Assembly: GCA_900545525.1 (NCBI GenBank)
Contig: UQZX01000017.1
Span: 1 to 60,735 of the forward strand
DNA: 60,735 nucleotides
Source of the DNA: an uncultured Prevotella sp.
GTDB lineage: Bacteria; Bacteroidota; Bacteroidia; Bacteroidales; Bacteroidaceae
Direction: 5' to 3'
In this document: positions 43,404-51,067 of the stretch, piece by piece
Position numbering within the stretch: the stretch's first letter is position 1
Layout of the letters: each line of letters opens with the position of its first letter
Made by a program: the position numbers and the translations under genes
Notes under the pieces: model-generated
The model's input: only the letters and a program-made list of their open reading frames with translations
What the model was told of the DNA's origin: nothing
Databases searched by the model: none

Positions 43404-43878
43404 CCATATCAAGAAGGAAATGCCGGAACTGTCGTTGGTTGATGAGGATTACGGACAGTTGGAGGCTATTGACAAGGTGGACATGGACACGTATCCTGTC
43501 ACGTTCCCTTGTGTTCTCATCGATAATCCGGAAACGGACTGGGAGAACCTCGCGGGCAAAAGCCAGAAAGGAAAGGCGAAAATCGGTGTCCGTCTCGTCA
43601 TAGACTGTTATGATGACACACACTATGGTTCCGGGACTATGGAGGCCATACTGGAACGGTCGGAAATGGTGGACAGGCTGCACCGTTCAATGCAATGCTT
43701 CCGGCCGATAGAAGACGGAGAACTCATCAGGGAAAAATCAAAGTTCTACACATGGAGTCATGGCATCAAGGTCTACGAGATGCTGTACTCGGTTTCCGTC
43801 AAGGACATTGTTCAGGAAACAATAAAAGCTGCTGCCCCGAAGAAGATTGTGATTTCGGTAGGGAAACCTTTGAAGTGA
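43375..43878 (+). CDS. Tail-completion/terminator protein (Mu gp37-position)
   Basis: 167 residues; start overlaps the gpG-like gene by 29 bp. Central sequence KVDMDTYPVTFPCVLIDNPE and VRLVIDCYDDTHYGSGTMEA recall tail terminator proteins (gpU/gp37 type) that cap the tail tube. It ends the + virion operon and its 3' end overlaps tail-to-tail, by 80 bp, a - strand gene. Confidence 0.65.
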   Translation: MELLLYHLIDHIKKEMPELSLVDEDYGQLEAIDKVDMDTYPVTFPCVLIDNPETDWENLAGKSQKGKAKIGVRLVIDCYDDTHYGSGTMEAILERSEMVDRLHRSMQCFRPIEDGELIREKSKFYTWSHGIKVYEMLYSVSVKDIVQETIKAAAPKKIVISVGKPLK

Positions 43879-44116
43879 CCTTGAAGCCGGTGAACATGGG
43901 ACGTTCTATGTGTTTGCCGTCTACGGTGGCACCGCTCTGTATCATACGGCGGATTATCTGCATCACACGGCTCTCGGACACAAAGAACTCTTCCTCGCTC
44001 AGTTTCTTGATGGTATCATCAAAACGCAAGCGACGAATTTCCGTCCAGTAATAGTAACGCTCAAACATTTTAAGGTCCCTGGAAGATATTAGTTCTTTGT
44101 TCCTACCGCGTGACAT
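43799..44116 (-). CDS. Small HTH protein, candidate middle/late gene regulator
   Basis: 105 residues; begins MSRGRNKELISSRDLKMFER, followed by YYYWTEIRRLRFDDTI and an HTH-like KLSEEEFFVSESRVMQIIRR. It is the only gene between the early operon and the virion operons, the place occupied in Mu by the transcription activators Mor/C. It has its own promoter box at 44121-44128 right before the start codon. Mor/C homology is not evident from sequence; role inferred from position. ATG at 44068 is an alternative start if leaderless initiation does not occur. Confidence 0.7.
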   Translation of the reverse strand: MSRGRNKELISSRDLKMFERYYYWTEIRRLRFDDTIKKLSEEEFFVSESRVMQIIRRMIQSGATVDGKHIERPMFTGFKVTSKVSLPKSQSSSGQQLLLFPEQCP

Positions 44117-44120
44117 ACTG

Positions 44121-44154
44121 CAAAGGTATCTGTTTTTCTGCGTATTACTACAAA
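44121..44154 (-). promoter_or_regulatory. Promoter of the 43799-44116 regulator gene
   Basis: On the - strand TTTG (44154-44151), 22-nt spacer, TACCTTTG (44128-44121): a near-consensus Bacteroidetes promoter. The -7 box ends only 4 bases before the ATG at 44116, so the transcript would begin at or next to the start codon. Confidence 0.5.
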
Positions 44155-44188
44155 AAAATGAGACATCCCGTTACAGATGCCTCATTTT
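44155..44188. terminator. Terminator of the early operon
   Basis: A 13-bp stem (44155-44167 with 44176-44188, aaaatgagRcatc, one G-T) with an 8-nt loop, A-run on one side and T-run on the other, 41 bp beyond the gam stop. Acts for - strand early transcripts; may also stop + strand transcripts. Confidence 0.8.
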
Positions 44189-44228
44189 CTGTTTACACTT
44201 TGAACAAAAGCACGTTATAACATAAAGT

Positions 44229-44750
44229 TCAGACACTTTCCTCCTGCTTTGGCTCTACGTAGAATGTTTCGTCCTGCGCCACCACTATACCGCATTTTGC
44301 CATTTTTTCGTTCATGCCATCCACATCGCGGTCAGCAAGCAGCCTGTCTTTTGCCACTTCCTCAGTCTTGCGGATAAAGTCCGGCAGGAACTCTTTGACA
44401 AGGTTCAGCGCACTTGCCCATGTGAAGCCTTTTAACGTCTTCAATTTCGGTGTCCCGGTACGGAAGCCTATTGTACCGTGGGCCATATCGAGGCTCTTTT
44501 TCTTTGCGAAAAGTTCCGTCTGGTTCTCTGTGGCGTATGCCTGCAATGTGTCAAAAGCACACTCGCGGTCACATGCCAGACTCGCCAGTTTATCCTGGTA
44601 CTTCTCACGGATTTTCGCGCATTGCAGGTCAATGTCCGCATTTATCTTGTTAATACTTGCGTCAGACTTTGCATAGCTGGCAAATGCCTGTTCCGCCTCT
44701 TCACGGGTCACTCCGGTAATCACTGTTTTCTTTTGTCTCTTTGTTGCCAT
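44229..44750 (-). CDS. gam: Mu Gam-like host nuclease inhibitor
   Basis: 173 residues. Gam dimers bind DNA ends and block RecBCD-type exonucleases, protecting transposition intermediates. The family layout is clear: a long N-terminal helix pair (DASINKINADIDLQCAKIRE), a turn with KSLDMAHGTIGFRTGTPKLK, then FLPDFIRKTEEVAKDRLLAD and a C-terminal VVAQDETFYVEPK. Last gene of the early operon. Confidence 0.9.
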   Translation of the reverse strand: MATKRQKKTVITGVTREEAEQAFASYAKSDASINKINADIDLQCAKIREKYQDKLASLACDRECAFDTLQAYATENQTELFAKKKSLDMAHGTIGFRTGTPKLKTLKGFTWASALNLVKEFLPDFIRKTEEVAKDRLLADRDVDGMNEKMAKCGIVVAQDETFYVEPKQEESV

Positions 44751-44771
44751 AATTGTAAAATTAAAAGGTTA

Positions 44772-45212
44772 TTAATGTTTATCTTTCTGTTTTCTCAGTA
44801 TCATACGAAGTTTTAACGACAAACGGTCGAGGTCGTCAATATCCAGCTCACGGAACTCAACACCTGCTATTTTAGGACTTCGACAGTATTTGTTTATCGC
44901 TGTCCAATCGGTTGTGTCCACGCCTATTCGTTGCATAAGGTTCAGACACACGCTGCGGTGCCGACGAAGCTCATCGCGGACGGTACGGAGCAATTCGGGG
45001 GTGAACCCTTCAAGTTTGTCGCACATCTCGTCATATTCCTTTTTTGTCATCTCACGGAGAGAAGTAGTACGTCCGCCGGAGAACTGGCTCACTACTTCTT
45101 CCTTGAACACCTCGCCAAGCTCCTTGGTAGCAAATGAATAACTCTTTTTCAATATGCCATAAAACCGGGCAAAATTGGTTACCTCCTGTGCCATGTCATT
45201 CTTCTGTATCAT
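44772..45212 (-). CDS. Conserved early phage protein (possible gp16/GemA-type)
   Basis: 146 residues, helical and charged: NFARFYGILKKSYSFATKEL, REMTKKEYDEMCDKLEG, and RRHRSVCLNLMQRIGVDTTD. Gene order next to gam matches the place of gp16/GemA in Mu-like phages, and the internal LMQRIGVDTTDWTAINKYC resembles the DUF1018 centre, but the match is by eye only. The start overlaps the upstream gene by 17 bp; ATG at 45194 is an alternative. Confidence 0.6.
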   Translation of the reverse strand: MIQKNDMAQEVTNFARFYGILKKSYSFATKELGEVFKEEVVSQFSGGRTTSLREMTKKEYDEMCDKLEGFTPELLRTVRDELRRHRSVCLNLMQRIGVDTTDWTAINKYCRSPKIAGVEFRELDIDDLDRLSLKLRMILRKQKDKH

Positions 45213-45789
45213 CGTCTGTATAAAATCTAATCCCCATATTCTCTGCTTTCACCTCCATACTGAGTGAACGCCGGGTCTTGCTTGTTATAGTAGCCTCATT
45301 GGAACCACGAGGTATATCATAGCCGTATTTCCGGAGATTATTGCGAAGGCTCACTTTTTCTTTCGGACATCTCACCACACGGAGGCTTGTCTTCTGTTCT
45401 AATCCGAACATCACGCGACGGCGTTCCTTCCTGAATGTTTCCTTGCGACTCTCGCCTATACGGCGGTGCATGTCGTCAAATGCCTCTGCACTCATGCGGT
45501 CTTTAGGACTTTCTCCGGCTTTGAAACGGTATGCCTTGCCATAAAGGAGAAGGTTCTTAGTCCCGGCATTGCCACCCATTGCACGATTGGCTCTTGCACC
45601 GCACTCCGAGGCATTGCGCTGCATGGCTACCACAAACTCCTTGGTCTTCCATAATCCCAACTCACGGGCTATCCGTGTAACTGAGCGGGGTGAAGTGCTG
45701 AGCGTATCCGCCAGTTCCTGATTCTTGGTATGGCTAAAGTTAGTTTTGAACCATGCCAACTGTTCCTGTGTTAAATCATGCGCTCTCAT
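45196..45789 (-). CDS. HTH-containing early phage protein
   Basis: 197 residues. N-terminal HTH (LTQEQLAWFKTNFSHTKNQE, then LADTLSTSPRSVTRIARELG) followed by a very basic region (RRIGESRKETFRKERRRVMF). Likely binds DNA. The HTH resembles those accompanying phage endonucleases, but no nuclease motif (HNH, GIY-YIG) is visible. Its start overlaps the zinc-ribbon gene by 4 bp. Confidence 0.65.
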   Translation of the reverse strand: MRAHDLTQEQLAWFKTNFSHTKNQELADTLSTSPRSVTRIARELGLWKTKEFVVAMQRNASECGARANRAMGGNAGTKNLLLYGKAYRFKAGESPKDRMSAEAFDDMHRRIGESRKETFRKERRRVMFGLEQKTSLRVVRCPKEKVSLRNNLRKYGYDIPRGSNEATITSKTRRSLSMEVKAENMGIRFYTDDDTEE

Positions 45790-46016
45790 ACCTTTTCATT
45801 TATGGGTTTCCAATCTACTGTTATCTCTGGCCTCACCTTACCTGTGCCGCCACAAATAGGACACGGAACTTTTATGCTTTCACGGCTGTCATCCAGTCCC
45901 CAAAACCATCCGTTCCCACAACAATAATTGCATTGCTGCACAAGTCCGATAATACGCTCATGTCTGGTCTTTATGGTCGGGCTACTCAAATCAAGTATTT
46001 GTCTTGTCTTACTCAT
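45786..46016 (-). CDS. Small zinc-ribbon protein
   Basis: 76 residues with two CxxC-type knuckles, CNYCCGNGW and CPICGGTGK, like the DnaJ CxxCxGxG repeats. Probably a Zn-binding adaptor. The start overlaps the DUF4406-like gene by 8 bp. Confidence 0.7.
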   Translation of the reverse strand: MSKTRQILDLSSPTIKTRHERIIGLVQQCNYCCGNGWFWGLDDSRESIKVPCPICGGTGKVRPEITVDWKPINEKV

Positions 46017-46353
46017 CTTTGTCGTAGTTCTTATACATTATTTCCAAACCTATTGCTTTCGCAAAACGGAACTCTACTTCAGCACCGGGACTTTCAATCC
46101 AATCCGGGAGCATACAGATAGCGTCGCACTTGGCAAGCTCCTGCAAATCGAGTAACATTATTTCCCGATAGAAGTCTGTGCCATTCAACTTGGCAAGGGC
46201 ATCAGCCGTTGCTCCAAGACCACTGTTAGTCGGGTTGAATGTTTCATATCCTTTTGATAGAAGTTGCCTTTCCGCTTTTTCAAACTTTATAAAGGTGGCT
46301 TCACTGGGAAATTCTTTCCCAATCTTACCTGCTATATATACTTTCTTTCTCAT
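46009..46353 (-). CDS. DUF4406-like protein (nucleoside deoxyribosyltransferase fold)
   Basis: 114 residues from the ATG at 46353; the longer frame starting at 46449 runs into the upstream gene. Starts with VYIAGKIG, then AERQLLSKGYETFNPT, MLLDLQELAKCDAICMLPDW and SPGAEVEFRFAKAIGLEIMY: the DUF4406 pattern, related to nucleoside 2-deoxyribosyltransferases (Asp/Glu catalytic pair likely D in LLDLQEL and E in GAEVEF). May act on nucleotides, which fits a phage with modification genes, but activity is not shown. Confidence 0.75.
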   Translation of the reverse strand: MRKKVYIAGKIGKEFPSEATFIKFEKAERQLLSKGYETFNPTNSGLGATADALAKLNGTDFYREIMLLDLQELAKCDAICMLPDWIESPGAEVEFRFAKAIGLEIMYKNYDKDE

Positions 46354-46363
46354 ATTATATGTT

Positions 46364-47005
46364 TTATAATTTGTCTTGATGATTCGTATTACCCAATCCC
46401 CAATACTTCTCCGCCCCTTCCGGCCAAATAGTGTATTCTCCCGTCTCACCGATAAACCGTCCCTTGCTAAACGCTTTGAAGCCCTCCACCCATATCTTCA
46501 GCGTGGCGTCATACATCACGCTCTCGGCCGCGCTGCCGCGTGGGGAACGTCCCTTGGCATGACTGACGAATATCAGCAGTTTGTCCCTGTTCTGCTCCTT
46601 CATTCGGATATAGTCACGGTAACTCATTTGCGTGTATTGGAAGGAGTCTATGATAGCTATGTTCCAACTCTTGCGGCGGCTCAGACGCTCCTGCAGTTCA
46701 TCCATTGGTTCGGCATCCAACAGATTGAAACGCCGACCGACATCACTCATGCCATGACGCAACAGGCTCTGGTGCATCGTCATGCTGTCGCCCTCCTCCA
46801 GGCTGTCATAAACCACACGGTCATACTTGCATAGTTCCTTGCAGAGCTGCATCACGAAGCTACTCTTACCGTTGCCGGAGTTGCCCCACACAAACCATAC
46901 GCCGGTACGTTCCGGCTGGCCGAATGCGTCCGCCCAGGCTCCGGAAAAAGGAAACGTGTGCCGCTTTCTGTTCAACACCTCATTCACTGTCAATGCCCTT
47001 CCCAT
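46364..47005 (-). CDS. P-loop ATPase (RecA/AAA-like)
   Basis: 213 residues. Walker A WGNSGNGKSSF near residue 40, Walker B IAIIDSFQYTQM near residue 117, and a sensor-like LIFVSHAKG. The fold resembles RecA-type/KaiC-like ATPases; such genes follow MuB in Bacteroides transposable phages. Starts 2 bp after the MuB stop. Possible role in replication restart or DNA transactions; no specific function can be given. Confidence 0.8.
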   Translation of the reverse strand: MGRALTVNEVLNRKRHTFPFSGAWADAFGQPERTGVWFVWGNSGNGKSSFVMQLCKELCKYDRVVYDSLEEGDSMTMHQSLLRHGMSDVGRRFNLLDAEPMDELQERLSRRKSWNIAIIDSFQYTQMSYRDYIRMKEQNRDKLLIFVSHAKGRSPRGSAAESVMYDATLKIWVEGFKAFSKGRFIGETGEYTIWPEGAEKYWGLGNTNHQDKL

Positions 47006-47007
47006 TG

Positions 47008-47883
47008 TTACTTCCCGTTCATTCTCTTTACCCTGTGTATGCTCTTTTTTACACGGCGCAAGTCAAAGTCGCAGGCTTCGGCATCCTTTATCACCGTGTC
47101 GATGTCCTTGCGGTCACACAGGCCGTTGGCCGTACAAATGGCATACACGTCATTAGGTGTGGTGTCCTCCAGTTCGAAGTATTTGCGGCCGATACGACTG
47201 TAAAACTCCTTGTAACCTGCCTTTTCCCAGCGCAGGCCGTTCCTGATACGCTTCTTGATGTAGTCCGTACTCATGAACACCACGCCGCACTTGTCCTCCA
47301 GCTTGTTGTAAAGGCTGATGAAGTAGTGGAACACGCTTTCGGTCAGTTTGTCCGCCTCATCAAACACAAGCAGCGGGGCATCCATCTGTATAAGGTTGTC
47401 AAGGATGGCCTTCCACAGTTCACGGACGGTATAGCCCTCGCCACGGATGCCCACCAGACGGGCTATCTCACGTACGAACTCGCCCTTGTATATGTCCTCT
47501 GAGCATTGGAGGTAGAACACTTCCCGGTGTTCAGAAGCGTACATCTTGGCGGTGGTGGTCTTGCCGCAGCCGGCTTCCCCGACCACCCATGTCACGTTCT
47601 TATACTTTTGGGCATCATCCAAGGCGTAGGTGATTTCCTGGTACGCCCCGGTTTCCACGATTTGCCAACCGGCATCCACACCGCCGACGGTACCCACCTG
47701 GTCGGCTATCCTACGCCACATGTCCTCGCTGATATTCTCCCACTTGCCGTTCAGGATATTGCTCACCGTTCCGGCACTGGTGCTTTTCAGACTGCCCACG
47801 GCCTTGTTCTGGCTTGGGTATTTGTCCACATACGCCTTCAGACGGGCGCATATCTGCTCTTTGTCTTTTGTTGTCAGTTCCAT
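47008..47883 (-). CDS. MuB-like AAA ATPase, transposition target-capture protein
   Basis: 291 residues. N-terminal HTH region (KSTSAGTVSNILNGKWENIS), then an AAA domain with Walker A GEAGCGKTTTAK near residue 104 and Walker B PLLVFDEADKL near residue 171, and sensor VVFMSTDY. MuB binds target DNA with ATP, recruits MuA and gives target immunity. Directly follows the transposase, with 4 bp between. Confidence 0.92.
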   Translation of the reverse strand: MELTTKDKEQICARLKAYVDKYPSQNKAVGSLKSTSAGTVSNILNGKWENISEDMWRRIADQVGTVGGVDAGWQIVETGAYQEITYALDDAQKYKNVTWVVGEAGCGKTTTAKMYASEHREVFYLQCSEDIYKGEFVREIARLVGIRGEGYTVRELWKAILDNLIQMDAPLLVFDEADKLTESVFHYFISLYNKLEDKCGVVFMSTDYIKKRIRNGLRWEKAGYKEFYSRIGRKYFELEDTTPNDVYAICTANGLCDRKDIDTVIKDAEACDFDLRRVKKSIHRVKRMNGK

Positions 47884-47887
47884 TTCT

Positions 47888-49969
47888 TTATAGTTTATTG
47901 TCCATTACTTTCTTTTCCACGCGCCTCGGCAGGAATACCACGGTACTGTCGTTTTCCGTGTCCATCCAGTCCATCTGGCTTACTTTCTTTGTCACACGGC
48001 CAAGGCTCAACTCTTCCGGCTCACGGCTGTATTTGCGCGTACGGCGGTCTATCTGACGTTGCACGTCCGACCGTGTGCCCTTCAGCTTCGGGGTGGTCAG
48101 TCCGTTCTGCTCCGGTGCCACACCCTCGGCGTATTCTATTTCCTTGGCCGCCACCTGCCGTTCTATGCGGTTCTGTTCCGTGGCGGCCTGCTGTGCCCGT
48201 ATAAACGCGGCCTCGCCCTCCGTCTGCTCCTGTATGGCACGGTGTATAACAATGTAGGGTTCTGCTGTCCGCTCGAAACGGAGGCCGCCGGCCTTGTCTT
48301 TCCAGTACAGGCGGATGCTCGTAAAGTCGTAGGGGTCGTATTTCACCACGAAACGCTGGTAGGTGTGCTTCCGTCGCCACTCTATGTCGGGAACACCGGG
48401 GCTGCTCATCACCTCATACACGCGCTTCTGCCCTTTCACTGTTATCTCTATGCCGCTGCTCGTAAAGGTGCTCATCCTGCTGCAGGTCACCCAGAACATA
48501 TCTATCATGTCATACACCGTCACTTTCGGAGTGTCCGGGTTTACGCTGTTCTCATACATCATTATACGGGATTCCCCTGTGGCGGGATGCGCCATCTCGT
48601 TCCATTCGGTACGGGCTTTCAGATAGGCGGCCTTCAACTCGTCCAGCGTATATAGCTTGTCCTTGTTGGCCTCGATGAATTCCATGTTCGGACGACTGCC
48701 GGCTTTCGTGGCCGTTATATTCTGGCCTGTGAAACGCCAGTCCTTATGCAGCACCTGTTGCTGGAAGCGTCCGAACACGCTCTCTATAGTCTTCGAGGCA
48801 CCGTTATACGGAGCCGTGGTCCTGTGTATGTGGCATATTTTGTCCAGCATATCACTTGAATTGGCCCTCTTGTGGCCACCCTGGTTGTCGTGTACAATCT
48901 CGTATGGCTTGTGGCAGCTCACCTGTATGGCCATACGGTAGGCCATATACTGCGCCTCGTAGTCTTCCGTGTCGCTGATGCAGAAACCGAGGAACACCTC
49001 CGTAGCCGCGTCTATCACTTCATACACGCCCGTAGTGCGCACATTGCCGTCTTCGTCACGGTAGTACAGGTTCAGTTTCGTACCGTCACCGTACCACAGG
49101 GCATCACGCATCGTGGGAAGCTGGGTCTTGTGCCGGCGGTCGAACTTCTGGTGTGCGCTCATCTCGCCGTAAACGGCATCATGCCACAAAGGCTCTATGG
49201 CGGCATTGTTAAGCCAGGCCTTCATTCCTGCCACGCTTTTTAGGGGCTTCCATCCCCTACCCTCCGCCTCGCTGTTGAAGGTGTCGAATATCTGGTGGTC
49301 GGTCAGTACAGGCACACGGCTTCGCTTCAGGGCTATCAGACGGCGACCGGCATCCTCTGTTATCTTTAGGGTGTTCTTGTTGCCCACCTTGCCGCTGATG
49401 ACGGACATATACCCGTCTTTCTTGTAACGGTTCATTTTGTCCTTCAGACGGGCAAGGTTCTTCGGCAGCGTGTGGCCGGTCACCTCGCGCAGCTTCTCGC
49501 TTTGGGCGAACACTATGTCCCAAAGGTCACTGCGGCGGCCGTTGCCGAGAGCATTGCTTGTCGAGGTCAGTTCGTTCATACGGTTCCACAACATTCCAAG
49601 TACGCTCGCGTTCACTGTATACTCTTCCTTTAACTTGTCGGTGAGCGTCGTTTGAACACCGTTCAAATCATATTCAAACGCCTCGTAAAACTCACGGGCT
49701 TTCTCATCCATACATACGGTATCTTTCAATTCCTGGGCTTTCAGCACGTCTTCAGGCTTGCCGTATTTCGCTTCAAACTTCATCTTGTATTTCACGGGGA
49801 GGGAGGAGTAAACATAGAGAGCATAGTTGCCTTCACCTTTGCCCTGACGCGCACACTGGATGTTGCCACGCTGGACATTTTTCATGAGGGTCTGAGGTGT
49901 GATAACCGGATTATCACCTCCCGTCAGTTCCTCAAAGGTTACACACAATATTCTCTTATAAAACTCCAT
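47888..49969 (-). CDS. MuA-like DDE transposase
   Basis: 693 residues; Mu A has 663. N-terminal winged-helix/HTH DNA-binding domains (FEELTGGDNPVITPQTLMKN and LREVTGHTLPKNLARLKDKM), an RNase H-like core with the DDE triad at D in WYGDGTKLNLY (~293), D in IVHDNQGG (~358) and E in KTIESVFGRF (~396), a beta-barrel domain, and a basic C-terminal tail that would contact MuB. Catalyses integration and replicative transposition. A GAACACCGTTC dyad lies inside the gene at 49654-49664. Confidence 0.95.
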   Translation of the reverse strand: MEFYKRILCVTFEELTGGDNPVITPQTLMKNVQRGNIQCARQGKGEGNYALYVYSSLPVKYKMKFEAKYGKPEDVLKAQELKDTVCMDEKAREFYEAFEYDLNGVQTTLTDKLKEEYTVNASVLGMLWNRMNELTSTSNALGNGRRSDLWDIVFAQSEKLREVTGHTLPKNLARLKDKMNRYKKDGYMSVISGKVGNKNTLKITEDAGRRLIALKRSRVPVLTDHQIFDTFNSEAEGRGWKPLKSVAGMKAWLNNAAIEPLWHDAVYGEMSAHQKFDRRHKTQLPTMRDALWYGDGTKLNLYYRDEDGNVRTTGVYEVIDAATEVFLGFCISDTEDYEAQYMAYRMAIQVSCHKPYEIVHDNQGGHKRANSSDMLDKICHIHRTTAPYNGASKTIESVFGRFQQQVLHKDWRFTGQNITATKAGSRPNMEFIEANKDKLYTLDELKAAYLKARTEWNEMAHPATGESRIMMYENSVNPDTPKVTVYDMIDMFWVTCSRMSTFTSSGIEITVKGQKRVYEVMSSPGVPDIEWRRKHTYQRFVVKYDPYDFTSIRLYWKDKAGGLRFERTAEPYIVIHRAIQEQTEGEAAFIRAQQAATEQNRIERQVAAKEIEYAEGVAPEQNGLTTPKLKGTRSDVQRQIDRRTRKYSREPEELSLGRVTKKVSQMDWMDTENDSTVVFLPRRVEKKVMDNKL
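49654..49664. promoter_or_regulatory. Repressor-operator-like dyad inside the transposase gene
   Basis: GAACACCGTTC, flanked by ttt and aaat, with the same GAAC-N3-GTTC pattern as the early operator. It lies about 300 bp into the transposase coding region. Regulatory role is inferred. Confidence 0.3.
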
Positions 49970-49983
49970 ATCCGCTTTTCTGT

Positions 49984-50181
49984 CTATGACAGCCTCAACA
50001 GTTTCTTTATACCCTCATATATCGGCATCATCAAAAAGGCGTATGCCACACCCGCAATCTTTTCAACTACTGACATATCGTCAAGGCTCCATGCGAAGCT
50101 CAGTGCGAACCACATATACACCAGACCAAGTACTACAGCTTCCAGCATTTTCACGGCTTCCTTAAAAATCTTTTTTTTCAT
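49984..50181 (-). CDS. Small membrane protein upstream of the transposase
   Basis: 65 residues from the ATG at 50181, chosen because GGGAGG lies ten bases upstream. One or two hydrophobic segments (AVVLGLVYMWFALSFAW and IAGVAYAFLMMPIYEG) between basic ends (KKKIFKE, IKKLLRL). Unknown function; possibly a superinfection or early membrane factor. Confidence 0.6.
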   Translation of the reverse strand: MKKKIFKEAVKMLEAVVLGLVYMWFALSFAWSLDDMSVVEKIAGVAYAFLMMPIYEGIKKLLRLS

Positions 50182-50194
50182 AATCCGCACCTCC

Positions 50195-50368
50195 CTACTC
50201 TCCTACTTCAACACCGCCGAACTGTTCTTTGGCAACATAACGTATCCTCCGGGCAAGCAGGCTGTTTTTTTTGAAGTTTACTGACTTGCTCACCATCTCT
50301 GGAGTGCAGTTCATCACTTTGGCTATCTTTGCGACATTGCCACGGTCCAAAACAATTTTCTTTTTCAT
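50195..50368 (-). CDS. Small HTH-like early protein
   Basis: 57 residues; begins MKKKIVLDRGNVAKIAKVMN, continues CTPEMVSKSVNFKKNSLLAR and ends GGVEVGE. Pattern of a small DNA-binding protein with a helix-turn-helix around residues 12-35. In Mu the gene at this place is ner, a small HTH negative regulator; functional equivalence is inferred. The ATG at 50368 is the only start. Confidence 0.7.
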   Translation of the reverse strand: MKKKIVLDRGNVAKIAKVMNCTPEMVSKSVNFKKNSLLARRIRYVAKEQFGGVEVGE

Positions 50369-50392
50369 ACCACTCTGGTTTATAGTTTATGT

Positions 50393-50472
50393 AGGCGGTT
50401 GCGGACTCGAACCGCAGACCATACAGCCGGATTGGTTACCGCCGTTTGTTCTACCAACTGAACTAACCGCCC
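50393..50472 (-). tRNA. tRNA-like sequence with atypical anticodon arm
   Basis: 80 nt on the - strand. Acceptor arms GGGCGGT/ACCGCCT pair over 7 bp (one G-U), followed by TA, a perfect D-stem GTTC/GAAC with AGTTGGTA loop, and a perfect T-arm TGCGG-TTCGAGT-CCGCA. The middle is about 8 nt longer than normal and does not give a clean 5-bp anticodon stem with a T33 loop; GGTAACC lies where the anticodon loop should be. No CCA is encoded. Could be a degenerate or class II tRNA, or a tRNA-like element. It lies in the early operon between two genes. Confidence 0.45.
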
Positions 50473-50495
50473 TGCCCGTCTTTCCGGACTGTCAG

Positions 50496-50951
50496 TTATC
50501 CGGCAATCTTTCTGCCTTGTATATCGTCCTCCAAAATTTCTTTGAGGTATGCCTTGTCCTCATCCCAAAGAGAGAGATCCATACGCAACTTCATAAGCGT
50601 CACTTCACGCTGACCGATAAGTTTTACCGCCTCACGGTAGAAGTCCGTGTCCTCGTAAGCACAGGCCTTTCCTATCAGGAATTCGGCAAGTTCCATATTT
50701 CTATTGGTTATCGTCTTCTTCAAGTATCCAAGTTCGGCATCTTTCGCACCGACATACCGTCCAATCTCCTTCAAGCACTTGCGCAACTCTATATGGTCAT
50801 TGGCCCCATCGTATGCACACATTCTGCGCATCTCCTCGCAGAACTCGTCCTTAGTCATATTACCGGCAGCCATATAGAGATTTTCCACCAAGTAGTACTC
50901 TTCAACTGCTATCAGTCGCCGTGTCCGTTCTTCAAATTCTTTCTGTGTCAT
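50496..50951 (-). CDS. First gene of the early operon, unknown function
   Basis: 151 residues, helical and charged (TQKEFEERTRRLIAVEEYYL, KTITNRNMELAEFLIGKACA). No signal peptide, TM segment or known motif. It is the first gene after the early promoter, directly downstream of the operator. Confidence 0.7.
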   Translation of the reverse strand: MTQKEFEERTRRLIAVEEYYLVENLYMAAGNMTKDEFCEEMRRMCAYDGANDHIELRKCLKEIGRYVGAKDAELGYLKKTITNRNMELAEFLIGKACAYEDTDFYREAVKLIGQREVTLMKLRMDLSLWDEDKAYLKEILEDDIQGRKIAG

Positions 50952-50996
50952 ATCATTCTTTTTTACTGTTTATTCTTTATTCTCGCCAAATGTTTG

Positions 50997-51062
50997 TACC
51001 TTTGAACGTTGTTCATAATTAGAACACGCCGCAAAGATAAGGATAAAATTTTAACCTACAAA
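50997..51062. promoter_or_regulatory. Lysis-lysogeny switch: overlapping divergent promoters and operators
   Basis: The - strand early promoter is complete: TTTG (51062-51059), 19-nt spacer, TATCTTTG (51039-51032). On + a TACCTTTG box at 50997-51004 points to the repressor gene (its -33 is weak). Between the two lie three half-sites that form overlapping dyads: GAAC-GTT-GTTC (51004-51014) and GTTC-ATAATTA-GAAC (51011-51025). Repressor bound there would cover the start regions of both promoters. Binding is inferred. Confidence 0.7.
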
Positions 51063-51067
51063 GAACA

